From contig CAIYPH010000891.1 of the NCBI GenBank assembly GCA_903928045.1, forward strand, positions 1 through 5,760: a DNA stretch of 5,760 bases, in the 5' to 3' direction. Below are positions 1 through 5,180 of this stretch, piece by piece. The position numbers and the translations under genes were made by a program. How positions within the stretch are numbered: the first letter of the stretch is position 1; each line of letters begins with the position of its first letter. The notes beneath the pieces are model-generated. The model was not told the origin of the DNA and did no database searches. It was given only the letters and a program-made list of their open reading frames with translations. The stretch comes from an uncultured Rhodospirillales bacterium (GTDB lineage Bacteria; Pseudomonadota; Alphaproteobacteria; Acetobacterales; Acetobacteraceae).

Positions 1-656
1 GCCGCCGCGCCGTAGAACGGGGCGGCGGCGTGCAGATCGGCGCCCAGCGTCGCGGCCAGCCAGTTCGTCGTCGAGCCGCCCCAGCAGAACCCGGTCACCC
101 CGAGCTTGCCGGTCGAAAGCGCGTGCGCTTTCAGGAACTTCGCCGAATTCAGCATGTCCGTGCGCAGTTTGCCTTGGTCGAGCTTGCCTTGCAGCTCCCG
201 GCCGTCATCGTCATTGCCGGGATAGCCGCCCACCGGAAACAGCCCGTCCGGCGCCAGCGCCATGAACCCGGCCACCGCGCAGCGCCGCGCGACATCCTCG
301 ATATAGGGATTGAGCCCGCGGTTCTCATGCACCACCAGCACGACGGGGAAGGGGCCCTTGCCGGCGGGCTGCACCAGGTAGCCGCGCATGGCGCCGGAAT
401 TGCCGCCGGGCGAGGGGTAGTTCACGTAGAGCGCCTTGATCCGCTCATCGGTGAAGGAAATCGTCTGCGCCTGGGCATAGCGCGGCAGCAGCGCCTGCGC
501 CATGGCGAGCCCGCCCACCACCATCACGGCCGCCTTGGCGAGGAAATCCCGCCGCTCCATCCGCCCATGGCAATACTCGTCATAAAGGTCGAACACCCGC
601 TGATCGATCTCGATCTGCGTCAGAGCCGGTACGCCGGCGGCGAGGTCATCAGCCAT
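1..656 (-). CDS. Dienelactone hydrolase family protein, Tat-exported (partial, C-terminus off the left edge)
   Basis: This is an alpha/beta-hydrolase of the dienelactone hydrolase family (COG0412, YghX-like), whose members hydrolyse lactone or ester bonds through a Cys-His-Asp triad. The first 218 residues are visible. A twin-arginine signal lies after an unusually long N-region: RRDFLAKA at 35-42, a hydrophobic stretch to about 57, and a likely cleavage site after AQA (61-63), so a periplasmic location is expected. The mature part shows the HENRG motif (110-114), where the conserved Glu of the family sits, and the nucleophile elbow GFCWGG (189-194) with Cys191. The Asp and His of the triad would lie beyond the window edge. 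The ATG at 656 is preceded by GGGAGAG about six bases upstream, which supports the start. It is transcribed away from the small ORF at 749. The natural substrate cannot be told from sequence; family assignment is firm, specificity is not. Confidence 0.93.
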   Translation of the reverse strand, partial: MADDLAAGVPALTQIEIDQRVFDLYDEYCHGRMERRDFLAKAAVMVVGGLAMAQALLPRYAQAQTISFTDERIKALYVNYPSPGGNSGAMRGYLVQPAGKGPFPVVLVVHENRGLNPYIEDVARRCAVAGFMALAPDGLFPVGGYPGNDDDGRELQGKLDQGKLRTDMLNSAKFLKAHALSTGKLGVTGFCWGGSTTNWLAATLGADLHAAAPFYGAA

Positions 657-737
657 GGTCGCTCTCCCTGTGATGGACTCAGCGTAGCGCGAAAAAAATC
701 GTCGGCAATACGCATTTTCCCTTGCGTGCCTAGGAGG

Positions 738-743
738 ATTATA
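738..743 (-). promoter_or_regulatory. Possible -10 box for the dienelactone hydrolase gene
   Basis: The minus strand reads TATAAT here, a perfect sigma-70 -10 match, inside the 92-bp divergent gap. It would give a leader of roughly 75 nt before the ATG at 656. No convincing TTGACA-like -35 box lies 16-18 bp further upstream, and alphaproteobacterial -10 boxes are often less AT-rich, so this may be chance. The same bases lie beside the ribosome-binding site of the plus-strand ORF at 749, so both cannot be active without overlap of their control regions. Confidence 0.3.
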
Positions 744-748
744 CTAGG

Positions 749-991
749 ATGGGAATCATGAAAGGTATGACCGTCCCCCTCATCATCCGGCTGCTCGCGC
801 CCCAACTGGCGGCGTATATCGCCGGGATTCTGTCTTGGCTGGACGCATTCCTGGCCCTGCATCGCAATGCCGACGGCACGCTGCGTGTTCCCCCGCCGAT
901 CGCCCCCCGCCCGATCCCCGCGCCCAGGCCCGCCCGGAGTCCGCCGCCCCCCGGGCGCGGCGTATCGGATTCGCCCCGCGGGCGCCCGTAG
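749..991 (+). CDS. Possible small Pro/Arg-rich protein, function unknown
   Basis: This is an 80-residue reading frame with an AGGAGGA ribosome-binding site at 732-738, ten bases before the ATG. The N-terminal half is amphipathic to hydrophobic (about residues 7-38: VPLIIRLLAPQLAAYIAGIL, then SWLDAFLALH) and could be a membrane-associated helix. The second half is almost entirely Pro, Arg, Ala and Ser, ending in SPRGRP. No known domain is recognised. Against it being real are the strong GC bias, which opens many frames here, and the low-complexity tail. For it are the clear Shine-Dalgarno sequence and a sensible hydrophobic segment containing ordinary residues such as LHRNADG. The product would be a small inner-membrane or membrane-peripheral protein, but that is only inference. 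The real C-terminus could differ if there is a frameshift in the C-rich run near 948-956. It is divergent from the hydrolase and convergent with the anti-sigma gene. Confidence 0.45.
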   Translation: MGIMKGMTVPLIIRLLAPQLAAYIAGILSWLDAFLALHRNADGTLRVPPPIAPRPIPAPRPARSPPPPGRGVSDSPRGRP

Positions 992-1191
992 GCTCGCGCC
1001 AGGATACCGCCGCGGAACCTGCGCCACAGCCGCGCACCCTCCGCCCGGCCATGGCCATGCCTTACCCCGAACTGCCGCGCCCGGGCTTGTCCTGGTTCAG
1101 CCGCGCTCCGCTGCGAAATTTTCAAAAACCCGCGCCGGCGGGGTAGCAAAATCGCGCCTATATTGTTCCGTAATCGAAATAAACCCTGATT
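992..1191. other. Non-coding or decayed stretch between convergent genes
   Basis: This 200-bp stretch lies between the small ORF and the end of the anti-sigma gene. Its left part (to about 1110) is very GC-rich and open in several frames with no start signal that stands out. The right part (about 1115-1191) turns AT-rich and holds the terminator described separately. The frame one base off from the small ORF stays open from 835 to 1146 and ends in a fairly normal-looking peptide (WFSRAPLRNFQKPAPAG), which could be the displaced tail of the small gene. No RNA gene or mobile element is seen. Confidence 0.5.
1124..1142 (-). terminator. Probable intrinsic terminator of the anti-sigma gene
   Basis: Read on the minus strand, this is a CCCGC stem, a CGGC loop and a GCGGG stem, followed directly by TTTTT (1128-1124). 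It lies about 50 nt after the anti-sigma stop codon, as expected for a rho-independent terminator. The stem is only five base pairs but all G-C. On the plus strand the A-run precedes the hairpin, so it should act in one direction only. Confidence 0.55.
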
Positions 1192-1431
1192 TCAGCCCCG
1201 CGGCCGATCGCCCCGCGCCAGATCGGCCAGCACCCGCTCCTCCATCCCGACCGGCGGCGGCCCCATCGCCCGCCCGCGCAGCAGAAGCCGCGTTTTGTCG
1301 ATTTGGTCAACATACGCCCGGCACATCGCACAAATCATGAGATGGAACCGCACACCGAGCCGCTTGCCCAGCGGCAGCGCCCCTTCGGCGTACTCCGTCA
1401 CCAACTCCGACACCGCATCACACTTCAACAC
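1192..1431 (-). CDS. Zinc-finger (zf-HC2/ZAS-type) anti-sigma factor
   Basis: This small protein (79 residues) very likely binds and inhibits the ECF sigma factor encoded divergently next door. It carries the zinc-binding anti-sigma signature H30-x3-C34-x2-C37 plus Cys4 near the N-terminus. The Cys4-His30 spacing of 26 residues equals the C11-H37 spacing of the redox-sensing anti-sigma RsrA (ligands C11, H37, C41, C44). There is no transmembrane segment and no C-terminal sensor domain, so it should be cytoplasmic and about the minimal size for the family. The start is GTG: an in-frame TGA lies at 1440-1438, and AGGA at 1444-1441 is well spaced for the GTG at 1431. TTG at 1428 is a less likely alternative. 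A terminator follows the stop. Unusually for such pairs, it is not downstream of the sigma gene in one operon but points away from it. Pairing with the neighbour is inference from context. Confidence 0.85.
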   Translation of the reverse strand: MLKCDAVSELVTEYAEGALPLGKRLGVRFHLMICAMCRAYVDQIDKTRLLLRGRAMGPPPVGMEERVLADLARGDRPRG

Positions 1432-1529
1432 GCCGTTTCATCCTGGGGTTGCTCTGAACATGGAGACTCTTTCATGAACCTCGCCGTTACACCTATCCGC
1501 GAATTGCGCTACGTCATACCCTGAAATCA
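1432..1529. promoter_or_regulatory. Divergent control region between anti-sigma and sigma genes
   Basis: These 98 bp must carry promoters for both divergent genes, unless the sigma gene is read from elsewhere. Visible elements are TGAAC repeated at 1455-1459 and 1475-1479, spaced exactly 20 bp (about two helical turns), and an 8-bp palindrome TTCATGAA at 1471-1478 that overlaps the second copy. TGAAC resembles the GAAC core of many ECF -35 boxes, but no matching -10 element at 16-17 bp could be fixed with confidence. An autoregulated ECF promoter is plausible, not shown. Confidence 0.35.
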
Positions 1530-2282
1530 ATGGCACCCTCCGCAAACTCGTCGGAATTCGACACCCCTGAATTCCTCGCCGACCTCCGGCGGGGCGATAA
1601 TCGCGCTTATCGCCGCCTGATGCGGCGATTTCATGGCTCCCTCGTCGGCGTCGCCGCCTCCATCATCGGCAGCCGCGCCCAGGCCGAGGAAGTGGTGCAG
1701 GATGCCTGGCTCGCCGTCTTCACCCATATCGGCACCTTCGAGGGCCGCTCAAGCCTGGCCGGCTGGCTGTTCACCATCGTGATGAACCGCGCCCGCAGCC
1801 GAATCACCCGTGAATCCCGCACCGTCGCCCTCCCCGCCGTGCTCGATGGCGTCGGCGGCGAGGAGCGCGCGGTGCCCAAGAGCCAGTTCCTCGCCGACGG
1901 CCACTGGGTCGACCCGCCCAAGCTGTGGGACGAGCTGGACCCCGAGCGCCAGATCGGCGGCCGCCAGTTATGGGACCATGTGCTGACCGCCATCGAAACC
2001 CTGCCCGCCGGACAGAAGGCGGTGGTCATCCTGCGCGACATCGAGGACCGCACCGCCGAGGAAGCCTGCGAACTCCTCGCCATCAGCCCGGAAAACCAGC
2101 GCGTCCTGCTCCACCGCGGCCGCGGCCGCATCCGCGCCGTGCTCGACGGGCTGACCGGCACCCCGTCCGACGCCCGCGCCTCCCACGCCCGCCCCGCCCC
2201 CGGCCGCCCCTCCGGCGCCATCCGCCGCTTCACCGCCGCCGCCCTCGCCTGGCTGTTCCCGCCGGTCCCGGCCTCGGCCTAG
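1530..2282 (+). CDS. ECF (sigma-70 family group 4) RNA polymerase sigma factor
   Basis: This is a 250-residue extracytoplasmic-function sigma factor that directs RNA polymerase to a stress or signal regulon. Sigma region 2 spans about 21-95: the polymerase-binding stretch AEEVVQDAWLAVFTHIGTF at 52-70, then the promoter -10 recognition part around SSLAGWLFTIVMNRARSRI (74-92). A linker of about 50 residues contains DGHWVDPP (123-130). Region 4 spans about 148-205 with LPAGQKAVVILRDIED and the helix-turn-helix around TAEEACELLAISPENQRVLL, for -35 recognition. Beyond it is a tail of about 45 residues, Pro/Ala/Arg-rich and ending in a hydrophobic segment (FTAAALAWLFPPVPASA), which a minimal ECF factor lacks. 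The ATG at 1530 is the only reasonable start: no ATG, GTG or TTG lies in frame between it and the upstream stop at 1455, although its Shine-Dalgarno is poor. The neighbouring anti-sigma gene is its likely partner. Confidence 0.93.
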   Translation: MAPSANSSEFDTPEFLADLRRGDNRAYRRLMRRFHGSLVGVAASIIGSRAQAEEVVQDAWLAVFTHIGTFEGRSSLAGWLFTIVMNRARSRITRESRTVALPAVLDGVGGEERAVPKSQFLADGHWVDPPKLWDELDPERQIGGRQLWDHVLTAIETLPAGQKAVVILRDIEDRTAEEACELLAISPENQRVLLHRGRGRIRAVLDGLTGTPSDARASHARPAPGRPSGAIRRFTAAALAWLFPPVPASA

Positions 2283-2306
2283 CGCACCGCCCGGCCACGC
2301 TCTAAT

Positions 2307-2318
2307 CTGCGGCCGCAG
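2307..2318. repeat. Perfect 12-bp palindrome upstream of the reductase gene
   Basis: CTGCGGCCGCAG is a perfect inverted repeat without a spacer, in the 54-bp gap between the sigma gene and the reductase gene, 18 bp before the ATG. Lacking a loop and a T-run it is not a good terminator. It could be a dimeric regulator site, but a 12-bp GC palindrome can occur by chance in DNA of this composition. Confidence 0.3.
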
Positions 2319-2336
2319 CAATAAGGGAGTGTGGCC

Positions 2337-3398
2337 ATGGGTCCGCGCATCGCAGTCATGGGGTCCGGCGCCGTCGGCGGCTACGTCGGAGGCTGGCTGC
2401 ATCATCTCGGCCAGGACGTCACGCTGATCGACATGTGGCCCGAGCACATAGAGACCATCCGGGCCAAGGGACTCGAACTGACGGGGATGACGCAAGAAGA
2501 GTGCATCACCGTCCGCCCGCCCACCATGCACCTCACCGAAGTGCAGGAGATCAGCCGTGGCCGGCCGATCGACATCGCCATCGTCTCGGTGAAATCCTAC
2601 GACACCATCTGGGCCACCACGATGATCGCCCAGTATCTCGCGCCCGGTGGCTACGTGGTCTCCCTGCAAAACTGCATCAACGAGGAACGGGTCGCCGGTG
2701 TGGTCGGCTGGGGCCGCACGGTCGGCGGAATCGCCGCCACCATCTCGGTCGACCTCTACGAAGCCGGCAAAATCCGCCGTACCGTGCCGAAGGGGGGCGC
2801 CAACCACACCGTTTTCCGCTTCGGCGAAGTGCATGGAAGGGTGACCCCGCGGGTGACGCAGCTCGCCGAGATGGTCAAGGGGATCGACAGTGTGAAGGTG
2901 ACGACCAATCTCTGGGGTGAGCGCTGGTCCAAGCTCTGCGTCAACGGAATGCGCAACGGCCTCTCGGCCGCCACCGGCCTCTCCGGCAATGATATCGACC
3001 GCGTCGAAGCCACCCGCCGCTTCGCCATCCGGCTCGGGTCCGAGGCGGTGCGGGTGGGCCAGGCGCTCGGCTACCAGCTCGAAGGGATCGGCAAGCTCGA
3101 CCCCGAGAAGCTCGCCTTGGCCGGTGAGGGGAATGCCGCCGCCCTGGAGGAGATCGAGGCCATGCTGATCGCCGGCACCAACTCCGGCGCCCGCTCCGAC
3201 CTCCAGCGCCCCTCGATGGGCCAGGACATGCTGAAGGGAAGGCGCACCGAGGTGGAGTTCATGAATGGCTTCATCGCGGAGAAGGCCGCCGAGATCGGCC
3301 GCACGGCGCCGGCCCATGCGGCGCTGACCGAGATCGTCAAACGCGTCTCGCGCGGAGAATTGCCGGCGAGCCCGGAAAATATCATGGGGATTGCGTGA
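2337..3398 (+). CDS. Ketopantoate reductase family (PanE/ApbA) NADPH-dependent oxidoreductase
   Basis: This 353-residue protein has the ketopantoate reductase fold. PanE reduces 2-dehydropantoate to pantoate with NADPH in pantothenate/CoA synthesis; many paralogues act on other 2-oxo acids. The N-terminal Rossmann domain has G9-x-G11-x-x-G14, SVKSYDT (84-90) and LQNCINEE (110-117). The C-terminal domain has the catalytic-lysine motif RWSKLCVNGMRNGLSA (196-211, Lys199) and the substrate/cofactor residues S293 and E305 in RPSMGQD...RRTEVEFMNGF, matching K176, S244 and E256 of E. coli PanE. It is about 50 residues longer than E. coli PanE (303), and LQNG has become LQNC. The start is ATG 2337, with AAGGGAG at 2323-2329 seven bases upstream; the in-frame GTG at 2331 is too close to that site. 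It lies 54 bp after the sigma gene and 98 bp before the binding-protein gene. True PanE activity is uncertain; a cytosolic catabolic reductase of related substrate is equally possible. Confidence 0.9.
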   Translation: MGPRIAVMGSGAVGGYVGGWLHHLGQDVTLIDMWPEHIETIRAKGLELTGMTQEECITVRPPTMHLTEVQEISRGRPIDIAIVSVKSYDTIWATTMIAQYLAPGGYVVSLQNCINEERVAGVVGWGRTVGGIAATISVDLYEAGKIRRTVPKGGANHTVFRFGEVHGRVTPRVTQLAEMVKGIDSVKVTTNLWGERWSKLCVNGMRNGLSAATGLSGNDIDRVEATRRFAIRLGSEAVRVGQALGYQLEGIGKLDPEKLALAGEGNAAALEEIEAMLIAGTNSGARSDLQRPSMGQDMLKGRRTEVEFMNGFIAEKAAEIGRTAPAHAALTEIVKRVSRGELPASPENIMGIA

Positions 3399-3423
3399 GT
3401 TGTTCGTGTCATGATTTCGCCGA

Positions 3424-3453
3424 TTGACACCAGCTTCACGCGGTTCCTTACAT
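3424..3453 (+). promoter_or_regulatory. Sigma-70-type promoter of the ABC transporter operon
   Basis: A perfect TTGACA -35 box lies at 3424-3429, followed after 18 bp by TTACAT (3448-3453) as a modest -10 match. Transcription would start near 3460 and leave a leader of about 37 nt before the ATG at 3497. It lies in the 98-bp gap after the reductase gene, so the transporter genes can be expressed independently of it. The placement also argues that the in-frame ATG at 3452, which overlaps the -10 box, is not the translation start. Confidence 0.5.
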
Positions 3454-3496
3454 GCGGCGAGGTGGCCGGATGCCTTCGCGCCAGGGAGTATTGATC

Positions 3497-5161
3497 ATGT
3501 GGATGAACCGGATAGTAGCGGCCGCGGCGCTTATCGCCCTGCCGTGGGTGGCGCCGCCGGCGCAGGCCAAGGACGATTTGATCATCGGGGTGGCGCAGTT
3601 TCCCGCCAGTCTGAACCCGTACTACGACTCGCTGACCATCAAGTCCTACGTGCTCGGCTTCGGCAACCGCTCCATCACCGGCTTCGACAAGGACTGGAAG
3701 CTCTCCTGCTTCCTCTGCGCCGAACTGCCGACGCTGGATAACGGCCTGGCGAAATTCGAGGATCGCCCTGGCGGCGCCAAGGGCATGGCGGTGACGCTGA
3801 AGCTCAAGCCTGACCTCAATTGGGGCGATGGCGTGCCGGTGACGGCGAAGGACATCCTGTTCACCTGGAAAATGGCGAAAGACCCGGCCTCCGGCTTCGC
3901 CAACGGCCACCCGTGGGATCGCGCAACCGCGATCGACGTGGTGGACGACAAGACCGTGGTGTTCCACCTCGAGAAGGTACGCGTCGACTACAACCAGTGG
4001 GACAGCCTGCTGCCGGCGCATATCGAAGGACCGACCTTCGAGAAGGCGGGGAATTTCGCGGAGTATCAGAAGCAGACCACCTTCACCCGTGCGCCCACCA
4101 CGCCTAGCCTGTGGAACGGGCCGTTCATGATCACCAACTACCAGTCCGGCGTCCAGGTGGTGCTCGAACCCAACCCGAACTGGCACGGCACCAAGCCGAG
4201 CTTCAAGCACATCGTCATCAAGCTGATCGAGAACACCGCCGCCTTGCAGGCCAACCTGCTGTCGGGTGATGTCGACATGGTGGCCGGTGAGGGCGTGGGG
4301 CTCACGATTGACCAGGTGATCGCGCTGCGGAAGGCCAACCCCGACAAGTTCGAATATATCTTCAAGCCGAGCCTCACCTACGAGCACATCGACCTCAAGA
4401 TCGAGAACCCGATCATCGCCGACATCCGCGTGCGCCGCGCGCTGCTGATCGCGATCGACCGGCAGACCCTGGTCGACCGGCTGTTCGAGGGCATGCAGCC
4501 GGTCGCCGATACCTGGGTTAACCGGCTCGACCCCTATTCGGCCAAGGACCTCAAGCGCCTGCCCTATGACCCCAACCTCGCCCGCGCCATGTTGGCCGAG
4601 GCCGGCTGGCGGCCGGGGTCGGACGGGATCTGCCGCAATGCGGCGGGTGAGAAATTGTCGATCGAAATCAACACCACCGCCGGCAACCGGCTGCGCGAGC
4701 TGACCGAGCAGGTGTTGCAGAACATGTGGAAGGCGGCCTGCATCGAGGTGACCATCCGCAACGAGCCGGCCCGCACCTTGTTCGGCGAGACGCTGAAGAA
4801 GCGCCAGTATACCGGCATGATCATGTATGCGTGGTCCTCCGGCGTGGGTGACAGCCCGCGCTCCACCCTGGGCTCGGACCGCATCCCGACGGCGGCCAAT
4901 AACTGGGGCGGCAATAACGGCATTGCATTCGCCGATCCGCGGATGGACCAGTTGATCGATCTCGCGGAGACCGAGCTTGATACCGCCAAGCAGGTGGGTA
5001 TCTGGGCGGAGATGCAGAAGATCTACGCCGATCAGGTGCGCGTGCTGCCGCTGTTCTTCCGCGCCGACCCGCACGTGGTGCCGAAGTGGCTCGATGGCTA
5101 CACCCCGACCGGGCATAGCGACATGAGCGTCAACTTCTCGGAAAACTGGCGCTCGAAGTAA
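3497..5161 (+). CDS. ABC transporter substrate-binding protein, family 5 (peptide/dipeptide/nickel type)
   Basis: This 554-residue protein is a periplasmic binding protein of the SBP_bac_5 family (COG0747, DppA/OppA-like), which captures a small ligand and delivers it to a membrane permease. A Sec signal peptide covers 1-24 ([20 protein letters not shown], then PAQA), with cleavage after AQA before KDD. The mature N-terminus [17 protein letters not shown] (29-45) is typical. The family signature region is at about 99-125 ([26 protein letters not shown] in two parts). [16 protein letters not shown] (310-325) and [17 protein letters not shown] (355-371) are the usual second-lobe landmarks. There is no lipobox, so it should be soluble. 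A CxxC pair (C71, C74) and two further cysteines (C379, C415) are present. The start at ATG 3497 fits AGGGAG (3483-3488) eight bases upstream and places the signal peptide at the terminus. The ATPase gene follows after 19 nt. The ligand is not predictable from sequence; the Opp/Dpp family also binds sugars, opines, metals and glutathione. Confidence 0.95.
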   Translation: MWMNRIVAAAALIALPWVAPPAQAKDDLIIGVAQFPASLNPYYDSLTIKSYVLGFGNRSITGFDKDWKLSCFLCAELPTLDNGLAKFEDRPGGAKGMAVTLKLKPDLNWGDGVPVTAKDILFTWKMAKDPASGFANGHPWDRATAIDVVDDKTVVFHLEKVRVDYNQWDSLLPAHIEGPTFEKAGNFAEYQKQTTFTRAPTTPSLWNGPFMITNYQSGVQVVLEPNPNWHGTKPSFKHIVIKLIENTAALQANLLSGDVDMVAGEGVGLTIDQVIALRKANPDKFEYIFKPSLTYEHIDLKIENPIIADIRVRRALLIAIDRQTLVDRLFEGMQPVADTWVNRLDPYSAKDLKRLPYDPNLARAMLAEAGWRPGSDGICRNAAGEKLSIEINTTAGNRLRELTEQVLQNMWKAACIEVTIRNEPARTLFGETLKKRQYTGMIMYAWSSGVGDSPRSTLGSDRIPTAANNWGGNNGIAFADPRMDQLIDLAETELDTAKQVGIWAEMQKIYADQVRVLPLFFRADPHVVPKWLDGYTPTGHSDMSVNFSENWRSK

Positions 5162-5180
5162 GGCCGGGCGACTGAACGGC

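Noticed and set aside
682..713. Possible hairpin GCGTA...TACGC around an A-run as a terminator or structured RNA
   Set aside because: The arms are only 5 bp with a 22-nt loop, and no T-run follows a GC stem on either strand, so it does not meet terminator criteria.
741..746. TATACT as a plus-strand -10 box for the small ORF
   Set aside because: It lies only three bases before the ATG and behind the Shine-Dalgarno, and no -35 box is found at the right distance.
30..761. A 243-codon plus-strand frame opposite the hydrolase
   Set aside because: The minus strand encodes a clear Tat-signal hydrolase with its catalytic motif and a good ribosome-binding site; the plus frame has none of these.
2331..2336. 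GTG 2331 as start of the reductase
   Set aside because: The AAGGGAG site ends one base before it; ATG 2337 has the proper spacing and begins directly with the Rossmann strand.
1968..3317. A 449-codon open frame on the minus strand opposite the sigma and reductase genes
   Set aside because: Shadow of the plus-strand genes; Gly/Ala/Asp/His-rich translation without motifs.
3452..3496. ATG 3452 as start of the binding protein (15 extra residues)
   Set aside because: It overlaps the likely -10 box, would put a charged stretch ahead of the signal peptide, and has no good ribosome-binding site, whereas ATG 3497 has AGGGAG at ideal distance.
3071..5116. A 681-codon open frame on the minus strand opposite the binding protein and reductase
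   Set aside because: It is antisense to two well-recognised genes, its translation is low-complexity in His/Arg/Gly/Val, and it has no domain. Such frames arise from strong third-position GC bias.
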